Positions 47,016 to 58,200 of a stretch of 64,000 nucleotides of DNA are shown here, piece by piece. The translations under genes and the position numbers were made by a program. The number at the start of each line of letters is the position of its first letter. Positions within the stretch are counted from its first letter, which is position 1. The DNA comes from Phytoseiulus persimilis. Taxonomy: Eukaryota; Arthropoda; Arachnida; Mesostigmata; Phytoseiidae. Below the pieces are notes generated by a model. That model was not told the DNA's origin, searched no databases, and worked only from the letters and a program-made list of their open reading frames with translations. Location of the stretch: contig JAQZDE010000063.1 in assembly GCA_037576195.1 (NCBI GenBank), forward strand, positions 1-64,000, given 5' to 3'.

Positions 47016-47099
47016 CTCGATTGTGCATAGGATGATGATATTCAATGTTTTGTTCATGAGGGAGAGGATGTATTATATGTGCTGAAAACGGATTTCACG

Positions 47100-47105
47100 A
47101 ATAAA
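47100..47105 (+). terminator. Polyadenylation signal of PHRF1
   Basis: AATAAA 85 bases past the TGA at 47013. Confidence 0.7.
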
Positions 47106-47279
47106 TGACGAGAGGAACTCAATTGATAATTGGTAAGGATTTTGGAACACCTCAGGCCTGTTGTCGCATGCCCCGCTCGCGAAACGTCCGCCGATCGCTC
47201 TGGAAACTCGACCTGAGGGAGCGAGCACCCTCCAGGAAGGAACGAAAGCGAAAGTTCTCCACGGCGGACGAGTAGTTTG

Positions 47280-47671
47280 AACTCTGAGATGTTCAAGAGA
47301 GTCCAGGTCTTCCGTTCGGCAAGCGGACCTACAGATGCGTTCCGGACATCAGACCGTGGCTCAGTCGCGATTTTGGAGATTTCACATACTACAAATGTCA
47401 AGTCCTCACCGGTCACGGTAGCTTCCAGACGTACCCCGCATTCATCAAGAAGACCCCGAGCCCAAAATGCATTTTCTGCAGCTCGGGCGAAGGAGATGAC
47501 GCCGAGGATACAGCGCTCGTACGCGAAATGCTGACATCGGAAAGTGCCTGGAACAGAATCTCAAGGAAGCTGGAATGCATCCTCAGAAAGAAAGACCATC
47601 TCATCAAGTTGAGGTCGCAGCGGCTGGGACTCGACACCACGTGGCCAGGACTAGCGCCCTTTGCAGCATAG
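47280..47671 (+). mobile_element. LINE fragment (R1/Jockey type), ORF2 C-terminus
   Basis: The frame ending TAG near 47669 encodes the end of a LINE ORF2. CVPDIRPWLSRDFGDFTYYK is followed by QVLTGHGSFQTYPAFIKK and CIFC, matching the VLTGHG.F..YL block and terminal zinc-knuckle start of R1/Jockey-clade elements. Upstream parts lie in other frames, and the rest of the element is missing. It sits immediately downstream of full-length PHRF1, between it and the first truncated copy. Confidence 0.85.
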
Positions 47672-47755
47672 GAGAGAATTAGCAATAAAGATGTCAGATA
47701 TTCGGAAATCTGAAGTAAGACCCCGATGGGGGACTTGCCTCGCGCCCGATTGCCG

Positions 47756-47813
47756 CGAGCCCGATTCCGCGAGCCCGAGTAAAGCGGTAGTCGGGCTCGC
47801 GGAATCGGGCTCG
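47756..47813. repeat. GC-rich perfect inverted repeat, 23-bp arms
   Basis: The left arm 47756-47778 and the right arm 47791-47813 are exact reverse complements (core CCGATTCCGCGAGCCCGA), with a 12-base loop. The left arm is preceded by a degenerate direct copy (GCGCCCGATTGCCGCGAG). It is close to the LINE end and inside the PHRF1 array. Confidence 0.95.
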
Positions 47814-47829
47814 AGGGAGGTAACCCCCC

Positions 47830-49048
47830 GATGACCGCGCGGAAGTAGTATAGAACGTGGAAGCTTCTCTTTCCTCGAGTGCCCAGCGGTCGCCGACGTG
47901 GAGGAGGGAGGTTTTAGTGGTGACACCACACTCCCGGGCTGACGGACCAATGGGTTCTATCCCCGGGACCCGGGGTTCAGTTTTCTTCCCATAATCTAAC
48001 CCACGAGTGAGAGGCAGATGAGGGCTCCCAGTGATAGCACATGTTCCTGATCTGCGGACGTAGGGCCTTGGATGGGGCCTCAACGGCCGGCTTCCCACGC
48101 GGACAGAAAACGGCCTTCATCTGAAGTCTTTTCAAATTAGTATTGACTTTGCACAGACCGTGAGCTGCACAGAGTTCATCCGTTGAAGTTTACCAGGTCT
48201 ATGCATATGAAACCGTATGACTCCGGTATATTGGGGTCATCGACTCTCAATCGGAATTCTCCTATCCGTGATTTCACCAAGGAGGATCCCGAAAGCATGA
48301 ACTCGAGAGATTCTTTAGGCGGCCTGTTTAGAAAGAAAAACATTCTGTAGACTACACCGTGAGCTTCAGGAAGAGAACAGATTGATTTGGTGCTGGGATA
48401 CTGGAATTCACGAGGAGGTGATGACGAACCTGGGTCAGAGGCGTTCGAGCTGCTTCGATCTTGAATCGAAGAACTGAGCCTCCAGTCAGAAGATGCATGG
48501 AACCGAATAATTTCCAAGGATTTTCTTTGAGTGAAACTATCGAGTATTCGGTTGAATATTGCTGGCCCACTGATACTGATTTGGAATTTGATGCTTAATC
48601 CTGAAGACCATTTGACGTACGTTCACACCATCGACTTCGCAAAATGAGCTCCGTATCGGAACACCTTCCCTCAAGGAATTAAGAAGATGCCCTTGACTCG
48701 ATATCGGCTTATAAGCCGTAGTTAAGTGGTCTGACCGGTTTGAGCCATCGGCGCGGATTCGCATGGGCATCTTGACATCGACCCAAGCGGGAAGACGCTG
48801 GATTTGTATCAAAGTAATGAGAGTTCTGCTCTTATGTGAAGCCTTCCGCGCCCGGTTGGAGCAAAGTTGTGACTAAAAAGAGTTGCAGTCTCGAATTGCT
48901 TATCGGCATCGAGGGATAATGAAGTAAGCGGCAGCAGAACATCGATATCCGCCTCCGACCGGTGTCGGAAGATCAAAATAATCGCTTGAAGTCTGTGCCG
49001 CCCACTAGCTTCATAGTTGGATTCATTCAATCCCGCGGGATACTCGTT
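47830..49048. other. No confident gene
   Basis: Minus-strand frames of 90-134 codons (48098-47694, 48517-48176, 49201-48809) carry no recognisable domain. The stretch is the spacer between PHRF1 and its first truncated copy. Confidence 0.45.
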
Positions 49049-50096
49049 ATGTCCGACAGCAGTATTTCGGTGACCCGTATCAGTCGCAAGCGGAAGGTGA
49101 GTCAGCCTTTTCCTTCTGCGTCCTGGTCGCTCAACGATTCGCAGGATCCGAGGAGGGACACACCCGCGGAACCTGGAGACTGATCTAAAAGAAATGCTCA
49201 CACCGAACAGGCCCGAGCCAGAGGTATGCCGCTAATGTCCGAGTCTTCAGAAGATAACCTGATCCCAAGAAGGTGTGTGAGACAACGTACCACTGGCCGA
49301 TCTTCAGATACGGATAGCGACTTTGCGACCGACACAAAATTCGTCTTGGAGAGTGACAGCGATAGTGATTCGGGATCCCATGAGAATGATCTCACGTGTC
49401 CCATCTGCCTAGGGAAACTAGAAGAAACTGCGTTCAAAGGTGTGTCTTCAGGAAGTTTCCTGTTCCGAACTGCGTTGAGAAACCGAGAACAGGTTGCACC
49501 TGTTACTTTTCATCGTTCCAGGACGTTCCGATTCGTGTGAGCATAGCTTCTGCGTCCAATGCATATTTGCATGGAGCAAAAACAACACTTCCTGCGCCTT
49601 GTGCCGTGAACCTTTCACGAGGATCTCGGTAATTCTCGGGGGTGAGTCGGCTTACAAGTGATTAACCATGCGCCGAACACTTTTCCCTTCGCGGTGACCG
49701 AATCGTGTTTCGAAATTCTGTCTTCGTTTTCTTGACGGAAGGATGCTCGAACTCTTATCTTTTGACGCTCCTCAGACGACCTAGTGGAAGAAATAGAGGT
49801 GCCGCAGGTCCTACCTGAAGCTTCCGAAACGGAGCTATTCTTCAACGACATCGTCTGTCTGCGGTGTTCACGCTCCGACCAAGAAGATACCTTGCTACTC
49901 TGCGACGGTTGTGATGATGCCTATCATTGTGCCTGTTTGGACCCTCCGCTCGTGGGTGTCCCAGTGGGCCAATGGTTCTGCCCCCGGTAAGCGAGAATGA
50001 GAAGGAAATCGGAGAGAACACTCCGGCGAAAAAATCTTCTGAAGATGGATTATCGGAATCACGCAGGACTTCTTCACGTCTTTCAGGTGTAGCTAG
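49049..50096 (+). CDS. Truncated PHRF1 paralogue B (RING-PHD only)
   Basis: Exons 49049-49096, 49211-49439, 49522-49641, 49776-49986 and a stub 50087-50096 give 205 residues. Exons 1, 3 and 4 have exactly the lengths of PHRF1 (48, 120 and 211 bases) and the same phases. The first exon starts MSDSSISVTRISRKRK. A Ser/Asp-rich head leads to RING CPICLGKLEETAF, CEHSFCVQC, CALC and PHD CLRCSRSDQEDTLLLCDGCD with DPPLVGVPVGQWFCPRC. All zinc ligands are present. The fifth exon completes the last PHD cysteine and stops after one more codon (RCS, TAG), so the basic body and SRI-like domain are absent. The protein could still act as a small RING-PHD ligase or a competitor of PHRF1. Confidence 0.92.
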
Positions 50097-50823
50097 CGAT
50101 TGATGACGCGCACGTTCCGAGGGAGCAGGTCGACTTGGTTTCTCATCTCTAGAAAATCAACGAATCGCTATAAAACCCAGTCCCAGGTTCTGTGACGGAA
50201 TTGTTGACTAATCAAAGCTTGAGTTAGGAACGTCTGACCCTGTCATAACACATGTACAATCTGAGTCCCTCGACATTTTCCACTGAACACGAGCGAGAAC
50301 AACCGGAATAAGATTCTTCCTCCAACATTCGTAAAACAATCGAATCTGGTCCGATTTTGAGCCTTGAAAGTACTGGAACCTTTTGAACGGTCTGGAATCT
50401 CCGAATATCACCGTTGACCGAGAAAGATTCGAGGCGTCCTCGGTAGCATGAAATGCTCTCATCTGCTTCTCCAAAAAACCCATCCCACTCTGACGAACGA
50501 GAACCGATTCTGTGCTCGGAACAAAATGTTATTGAATGAGTGATCAAATTCAAGATCGACCCCGCCTGGGAGTGGATCATCGATATCATAAACGATCAAG
50601 TTCAGAGGGAGCAGAGCTTGTCACATTCATCCTCATAATTTTGACTCGCCGGAATATTCTCTGCTCGATTCCGAGTCAGGAGGCGCAGACATTTCCTTTT
50701 TCTTATCTCCCTCGCGTGATAGAAAGTTGGTGTCTTGTTCGCCCGTGAGCTGGAATGCTCTGGACATCCCTGGGAAGAACGAGCCGCTCCGCAACAAACG
50801 TGGGCGTGATTTCGTCATTAAGC
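50097..50823. other. No gene seen between copy B and the next ORF
   Basis: Frames on the minus strand (50589-50208) are unsupported. I found no readable remnant of the basic PHRF1 body, which in the full-length gene follows the PHD exon directly. Confidence 0.4.
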
Positions 50824-51009
50824 ATGTCTTCAATCGAGCCCCAAGGGATTCTCGTCCTCACTGCTGTGCTCGCCGTTGCTCTCGGAGCAAGCGAGAGCGC
50901 CGTTGCCCTGGTGCCCAGCCAACGCGGAAACCAGGGAGACTTTGACGGATCGAGCGAACTCCAGAGAACCCTCTTACACACTTCTCACTGCGTCTGTCCT
51001 CCACAATAA
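50824..51009 (+). CDS. Small secreted-peptide ORF
   Basis: An ATG at 50824 starts a 61-codon frame with a convincing signal peptide (MSSIEPQGILVLTAVLAVAL then GASESAVA). A short polar mature part (LVPSQRGNQGDFDGSSEL) ends HTSHCVCPPQ, TAA. Only two cysteines close together (CVC) are present, so it may be the first exon of a longer protein or a tiny secreted peptide. It lies between PHRF1 copies B and C and is not related to them. Confidence 0.45.
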   Translation: MSSIEPQGILVLTAVLAVALGASESAVALVPSQRGNQGDFDGSSELQRTLLHTSHCVCPPQ

Positions 51010-51689
51010 CAAAGGCTTCTCCACATGAGAATCGAGCTTCTTCACCTGTTTGAGTTGCTCGGAAGATCATTACATAGGGAAAGGAGGAGGAAAGCCAGCG
51101 CACGTCACCAATCTGGGCGAGGTTTGGGTTGGAGGTATGTGAATGGGGCCACTCTCAAACTGGGAATCTACGCAGATTTGGGTTCTGAACGGGTGATTCA
51201 GACTCGAACTACAATCACCTGTGGGTCTGAATATGAATCATACGGGAAGATAGTTCCGACGGATTTCTCATTGCTGGACGAGTGATGCGCGGTACCACAG
51301 CTCAACGCTGGCTTAGTTGGTGGCTAAATAGTAGAGACGCGATACCACTGGACATGTCCATGTCCGTCTGGTGCTTGGGAGTCCGACAGAAATGTCCGAT
51401 CAGGGGAATCGGCTCAGGTCTCCATGATTTTGCCGGTAGTGTCCGATTTTTGGGTGTATTTTGAGTGTCAGAACAGAGCTCAGCGTTCGGAGTCTGTTAT
51501 TCAAGAGGGAATCGAGGGTTCTCACTGAAACGAAAAGAACTGTGAGAAATATAACTGTTTTATTCCCGCAGCCACGAATCTGAGGATATTAATCTGTTTC
51601 TCATGTGATGTAGAGAAAGACCAAGCCTCTTCTCATCACGAAATACGGTGAATCTTGAGTCATCCGTAGTGATCTCCTGTCTGATCCGT

Positions 51690-51965
51690 GTCCGGTTGTT
51701 GAATGAAATAATGATCGGTTATCCTCTGTGTTTCTGATCCGTCTCATCCGTCAGTTTGTCCGTTTGTCTTTCTGTCTCTCCGGCCGGCTCAATGGTCTAT
51801 CGGACCATACTTCTCTAGAGTTCATAGAGATGACCCCGAGATCGTTCTGACAATACTTTCCGGGGATTAGGGAGATGATTCCGGGGTTGATCTGACCCTA
51901 CTATTCGGGGTCCTCAGAGGAGATCCCGAGGTCGATTTGGCAATATTACGTTAGTCTATAGACGC
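51690..51965 (-). repeat. Diverged relative of the 17.7-kb minisatellite, opposite orientation
   Basis: Read on the minus strand, 51960-51800 contains three to four units with spacing similar to the 17703-18049 array (AGTATGGTC, GGGTCAGATCAACCCCGGAA, TATTGTCAGAACGATCTCGG). Beyond them, 51790-51742 holds GACAAACGGACAAACTGACG, recalling GAACAGACAAACTTACAGAC after the 17.7-kb array. Both loci therefore seem to carry the same composite repeat. Confidence 0.5.
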
Positions 51966-52157
51966 GCTTCCGTGGGCGACCTGACGTTTACGAGCGTCTA
52001 CGAGTGCTTTGGGGACCGTCTACGAGAGAACGTCCGGGAAGCTTGTACCCACTTCAAAGGTGGGTCTTCAGAAGCACCCGAAGAAGTGAGTCAGTATTGA
52101 TTTTGAGAAGCTTATGCGAAGTCCAAGAGAAGGCCATCAGAAACGGCCGGAGAAACG

Positions 52158-52547
52158 ATGAAAAGATTCAATGTCGATTTCGAAAACTCAACGCGGAAAC
52201 GACGATACGAGCTGCCGGGACATACGTTGAAGCGATTCAACATCATAGCGAACCTGGAGCGCAACCCACGAGAAGGGCTCCAGAAACAGCGAAATACTCT
52301 TTTTCATTTGCTACGATATATCAGTGAATTTCGATCCATAACGAACGAATTGCAACCCAGAGAAAGAACGACAAGTACCGAGAAGCCTCAAATATACCGT
52401 ATCCTCTCCAGGACAAGGGCAGTACTTCAATTGTCTCAACCCTCTGCAGTGAAGCACTTCTATTCGAGGGAGCACTTTTATTGGAGAGGGCACTTCTATC
52501 ATTTCACCGGCCTGAGAGGTACAGCTGCCGGAGTAGGAGTACGATGA
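52158..52547 (+). CDS. Possible exon, basic protein, unrecognised
   Basis: A 129-codon frame starts MKRFNVDFENSTRKRRYELP and stays basic and helical (LQKQRNTLFHLLRYISEFRS). Alternative frames are also open, and there is no domain match, so support is weak. The far end (HFYSREHFYWRGHFYHF) has a short tandem repeat. Confidence 0.25.
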   Translation: MKRFNVDFENSTRKRRYELPGHTLKRFNIIANLERNPREGLQKQRNTLFHLLRYISEFRSITNELQPRERTTSTEKPQIYRILSRTRAVLQLSQPSAVKHFYSREHFYWRGHFYHFTGLRGTAAGVGVR

Positions 52548-52700
52548 GAACCCACAACAGCCGATTCAGCCGACAAACGAGCTCAACGAGCAGTTTCGGA
52601 AGGATTGAGCGGCAACTCCATACTCTTCTTCATCTCGGATGTGTCGTCCAGCTTCGTCATCTTTACAAGTCTCGATTCTGAGAGATTTAGAATTCTATAA

Positions 52701-53069
52701 ATGCTTCACAACAATTCGGCATCTGCTTCCTCAAAGAATACTATCGCGGATCCACCCTCTGCCAGCTCGTCGCCGGCATCGAACTCGCTGGAATCCATGC
52801 CTCCGATTCCCTTCAGAGAGGCATCTTGATGCGGACAATATGCAGCCGTCACGTCGGGAGCACAGTATCTTGCCATCTTCGGAGCCGTCGAGAGCGACTT
52901 TGACACCACAGTGTTCGACAGATTTTTCAATCAGGTCGTCCGGGAGCTCATTGCAGGAGCTCGCGATCTAGTTCCGAGTAGACCTCCATGGACGAGAGCG
53001 CGGGATTCCCTCCTGCGACTCGTCACCTTGAAGCATCCATTCTCGACTCAGGAGTCGTTCCTCGAATGA
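52701..53069 (+). CDS. 122-codon reading frame with one in-frame UGA
   Basis: An ATG at 52701 opens a Ser/Ala/Pro-rich segment (SASASSKNTIADPPSASSSP), interrupted at codon 43 by TGA (52827-52829). The same frame continues for 79 codons of ordered-looking sequence (CGQYAAVTSGAQYLAIFGAV, FDRFFNQVVRELIAGARDLV) to TGA 53067. The second half could instead be an exon starting after the CAG at about 52848. No domain is recognised. Options are a nonsense mutation, stop readthrough, a selenocysteine codon (no SECIS element seen by eye), or an undetected splice. Confidence 0.4.
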
Positions 53070-53720
53070 TGCCGAGGAAGGCCAGCGCGCCCCGTCTACC
53101 CCCCACCTCATAACAAGGTTCGCGAACCCTTGGAATACATGAATGTCTTCGAAAGTTATCAATGTTGACCGATCGTACTCTTCTCGAACTGACAACTATA
53201 AAGTGAGGCAACCTCGAACATGCACAGCGAATCGAGAAGATCCCTGAGAAGAGTCTGATCGGGGGCAGCGAACGACGAAGCTGGCTGTTTCCTTGGATAC
53301 GCGCTCTAAATGCTCTTGTCGGTGAAATCCCGTCCAGTGCGAACTTCGATCGTATGCAAGTCGGCGTTCGCCCCGACGCATGAACATCCGCGCTCGGCGC
53401 TCTTTCCCTTTACGTGCACGGTCAGTGCAGTAGCGTTAAGCAGATGTTTTCGTCTTCAGTCGTTTCGTTTTGAATGGTGTCGGCGGCGCGCTCGGAAGTC
53501 CCGCTCCTCATCAACGGCTCAATCACAGGTTTTTACTTACGCGCACGGCCCATCTACTACGAACATCAAATCTATAACCGGCGGTGACTTCGAACAACGA
53601 CGACCAAACTCTCCCAGTTCCTGCTTCAATGATGAGTTCCTGAGAAACTTGGGGGTCGGCTGGAGCTGCATTTCCTAACGGATAGCGCGAGAGGCCGCAG
53701 TTTTGTTCGGATCTTCCCTC

Positions 53721-55224
53721 ATGTCGGAGAGCGAGTCCCCATCGAGTGTTATCGGTCGCAAACGGCGGGTGAGTTGGCCTAAAAATATTAACTCCAAATC
53801 TTTCACTACGGTGAGTGAATTCTGCAGATTCCGAATTCTTTTGGACCCACATCAGTTATCCGCGCTCCTCTGGCGATTTTTCCATTCATTTCTCGTGAGG
53901 GATGATGCCGTTTCGAAGTTCTCTCTCTCCCCCCCCTCCTCCCTTCGACCTTTTTGTCTTGAGAGCTAGATAGCATTCCGCAAGAGTGAAATCTTGTGTT
54001 ACAAGTGAAAGACCAGTTTGGCGCTCTATACGCCTGTGTTCCACAGAGAGCCGAGGTACTATGAGCAAAATAACGGTCGGGAGTACCTACACCAAATTTC
54101 GTCCCCTCCTTTTAGCCCAACTTGACGGAGCTGTCAACGGAATCCGAAGGTACAGATGGGAGTCCTGTCGTTCCACAGAGCCGAAAGGCGAGAAAACGAG
54201 TCGTCGCTACATCTTCCGACTCGGGAAGTGAGGTGGAAAGTGGACGGCGTCGTAGAAAAGCGTCACGGAGGGTTATATTGACCGATTCCGAGGACGATTC
54301 AGAATCTCCAAGAGAGGGAGCTGTATGCCCAATCTGTTTGGGGAGAATGTATGAATCTGCTTTGCGAGGTTTGTAGATCTCAGAATTTACTTGAGGCTTC
54401 TTCTCTTCCCTCCTGGCCGCTCCCCGCCCTGAGCGGAGTCACCCGATATCGTAGAGCTCCCTAGCTCTAAAATCAACCTTGGAAGTACGCTCCAGCAAGC
54501 TCGGCGACGGAGCGTCGGCCGGTGAGTATAATCGTGAAATATCTCCCTTTTCTTTCAGGGCGTCCTGATTCGTGTGCGCACACGTTCTGCTTCGAATGCA
54601 TTAGAACTTGGAGCAAGAAGTCTTCGACCTGCGTTTTGTGTCGGGTTCCGTTCACGAAAGTGGAAGTTTTGCTCCGAGGTCAGTGCATCGTTAGAACTGA
54701 GTGAAGCCGCCGAGAGGGTCTCTATACCTCCATCTTCCAGGAAAAATGTTACAAGTGGAGATCACTCCCGATCTTTCGTACAGATGAAGTGCTGGAAGAG
54801 TTGCCAGTGAAGGAAGTTTCACTCGGAGAGGACGAGACGATGGTTCAGCCCGCTTTCGTTTTGTGCTATGCCTGCCGGAACTACGACAATGGAGATTCCA
54901 CATTATTTTGCGACGGCTGTGGCGCAACCTATCATTGTGACTGCTTGGATCCGCCTCTTCCGAATGCTCCACCAGGTATCTGGCGCTGTTCGTGGTGAGT
55001 GCTCCGCTCGAGTCCAAAGTTCAATTCCAGGGAATCCGATTCCCTCTCTCGTTTTCCGACGCCCCCTCCGTGTTCCGCGAAATAAAACTTGAAACGACTG
55101 TTTCAGTTGCGAGCTCGAGAGCCCAGAGAGTGATGACGATCTGTACGAGCCGGACGATAGCCTTCCCTGGTTTTCAGACAGTGGGAGCTCAGACGACGAA
55201 GACATCGACGATTTCTCCAATTGA
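53721..55224 (+). CDS. Truncated PHRF1 paralogue C (RING-PHD with acidic tail)
   Basis: Exons 53721-53768, 54116-54368, 54559-54678, 54784-54994 and 55107-55224 give 249 residues. Exons 1, 3 and 4 again measure 48, 120 and 211 bases. The start is MSESESPSSVIGRKRR. The RING is CPICLGRMYE, CAHTFCFEC, CVLC. The PHD is more diverged (CYACRNYDNGDSTLFCDGCG, YHCDC, then IWRCSCC instead of WFCPRC), but the ligand pattern is kept. Donors of exons 2 and 3 are weaker (GTTTGT, GTCAGT). Exon 5 encodes a 39-residue acidic tail (SPESDDDLYEPDDSLPWF) ending DDFSN, TGA, in place of the basic body and SRI-like domain. The tail is charged oppositely to that of full-length PHRF1. Confidence 0.93.
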
Positions 55225-58200
55225 GGCGGCGAGTCGCGGTTCCCAAGAGAAGACCCCGTAGTCCACGGCGAGCAGCTTGAGTAAACCAGAGTTGAAAGAA
55301 CGGGACGTCAAAGGGCATAACGAAGCGATATATTCTCTCCAATCTCCGCATTAGGAATAGGCTGAAAACATCCGCTCTCTCGTTAATTCGATGCATCGGG
55401 ACATGACGTGAAGCGCGGCTTCCAAAAACGACTGAAGATATTTAGACTTTACTTTTATACTGGATCCACACAGAGTCCGCCACCGTTATCTTGAGGAAGA
55501 ATCCGTTTTGTCTATGACCTCTTTCCCCGAGAACTTTTCTTCCTCAAGATTTGAACTCACACATGTTTTAACAAGTGAAGGAAGTCGGCTACTGGGTCGC
55601 TTCCCTCACCACAGATCCTGCAGAAGTTGGAGAATTCCTGAACGGTGCATTCTACGGAAGCTTCATAAGTCGATCATTTGCGCATATGCCTCTTCCAGAG
55701 ATCAGCGAATGTGCAGAAAACGAGCTTCCTAGCCGATTGGTTCTGTGAGATTTACCTGTCAAAGTTGCAAGTTCATGGATATTGGAGACTGTTGACGAAA
55801 TGAGGAATCGAATAAAGATCTCAAGGATTCCGAGAGGAGTCGTAGCCTGTTGTCTTGGCATGTGCCGATCACTCTCGAGAGCCTCAAGGCCTGATGGGCA
55901 TTCGAATTCAAGGCTACATTAATAAGATCCTTCGTGGCCCGAGCTGCTCCGCCCGATGAGTGAGTGAATTATTCCCATGCTCACCCATGTTTCCGTGCAT
56001 GAATTCGTCAGACAAGTGTACCGCATGACATTGAGAAGGGATGTGAATTACGAAACACTCATGTCAGCCCTACTCACTCCCATTCGGATATCATTCGTTA
56101 TTCCGTCACCGCGTAGTGGAGTTCCGATCCAAACTCTTTTCGTCCCATTCCACATTATACGGACTGCGCTTGGGCGCTCTTGCTCCCACAGTTCGAGGAT
56201 ACTCCTCCGAGTCGGAGTGGAATCTTACCTGGATTCCCGATCCAGTCCGCTTCCCGCGAAATTCAGACGGGAATAGTGTAATGAAATCCATTGCTTGGGC
56301 AGATCGAATGCATAGCATGCAAGGAAATTCACTCAGACTGTTCTTGGGATGCCCACAGACTGTCAGGCTATTTGTTTTTCCTTTCGAAGAGGGAGAGGTT
56401 CGAGGGCGAACAGCGGGAGCGTCGAGGCTTCATGTCTTGCCGAGCTTTGTTTTCGAGACCGGGTGCTGCAAAAGCTGAGAACTCACACCTGAACCTTGAC
56501 CCGATTCGGTTGAAAATCTCAAATATATTGGCTTCTCGTGATTTGCTCCGCTTCGCCGCCCTGCTGAGAGAGAAACACTGGGTCAAGGTCTCTCTAACTA
56601 CGACTGCGGGAATTGGGTGTGGTGATGTCAATTATTACTTATCGGACTGAACATGAAGGATTACACACGTCGACCTTGACCATAAGCGCTTTGACGCCTA
56701 GATAAGCTCGCTTGTTATTCACGAACCGTTGGCCTTGAACGAGATGTTTCTTTTTTTCCCCCGTCGTTTACTGCCCTGATCTCTGCGTCCTACCCCCGCC
56801 GTTTTCTAACACGCTGGTGGACTTTCCGATCTGGTCCACAGCGAGAATCATGAGCTGACACAGAGCCTCATCGAGTCGCTCTCGCTGTTTCACGAGCGGT
56901 GTGAACACTAGCGATGCGAGTCAACTTGTCCTCCCACAAAGTTCCTCTCGTGTGAGGGTCCACGGCTGAACTGACGGCACAAATTTCGAAAGGGTGCCCA
57001 GGTCGAGAATGTCAAGAACTCTCCACGACCCGAAACTGGACACCTCCCTGAGAGTTATTTTGAAATCTAGGTCGACCGCACGGAAAGGAGCCAAGGCTGA
57101 AACCATGGTCACAAACCAGAGCCCACCATGGTTTGGATAACTATTCCCGGGCAGAGAACTTGAGTTCTAGCGAGATCCCCAAGTCGGATCCGGCGAGAAT
57201 GAATCGGATACAACGAATACACTATACGTTGAGGCGGGTACGCGGGAACTCCTGCCTGAAGCAGCCGTTTATGAGAAGCTCTCTCACTCGCGATGCCGAG
57301 GAAGACTTCGATACCTGATATTCGACATCACGCACTTCCGGGACTCCGCCAGGGACGTCCACCCATACCAGAACGCCAGCCTAGGGACCGCATCAGGCGA
57401 TCGGCTCGTCGGCACACACGGTCCCGATCCGTTAACGGGGAGAAAATCTCTCCTACCGCACTGACCCGAAAGGACGGGGCTTTCTAAAACAGGTCAGTAA
57501 ACTCCACCTAGGGGTGCGGCGTGCGAAGCAGCTCATACGAGAATGGATTCTTTCTAGGCCAAGCCAGAAGGGGCCCGTTGAGCAGTTGCAAAACTGTCGA
57601 ACCCATCGACGAACCGGTTGGTCGGCGCGCCTCAGTTTCGACGGCTCACGTTACAACGGATCTGTACTATTAGAATCGAATCCTCATGTATGAAGGAGAT
57701 CCTCCTCAGGCGTCGATTTTGAGTTTTATCACTGTTCCCATTACCTGTGCATCGCGGGGAGCTCTCGGTGAGCCCGAAACTGGAGCACTTGGTTTCGTGA
57801 ATCGAGACTATGCAGTGCGAACAGTCCCGAGGCGGACGCCTATCTCTCTCTCTCGGAACGAATTGAGGAGCAGAAGGAATGTAAGGGAGCCTCAACTTCA
57901 CCCAATCCGAGCCGCGCCGAAGCTTGGCGCCCAGACAGGTTCCAGCAGCGATTTATGATATATCTGAGCAGGAAGAGATGCGATTTCAGAGCCGTTGATT
58001 TATTCGCTGTTTGCTCCTCGGTTTCAAACTACGGACTATTCCATGCGACCGATGAGATGCTCTCTGAGACTCCGCATCGAAAGATAAAATTTAGTCGGAT
58101 CGAGAGCTCTTATGCGGATCGTGGTAGATGTTTCCTGGAGCTCGGACTCGACCAAAATCGCCTTGGGGCTTTGACCTCTCCGAGAGGAATCCGATTCGAC

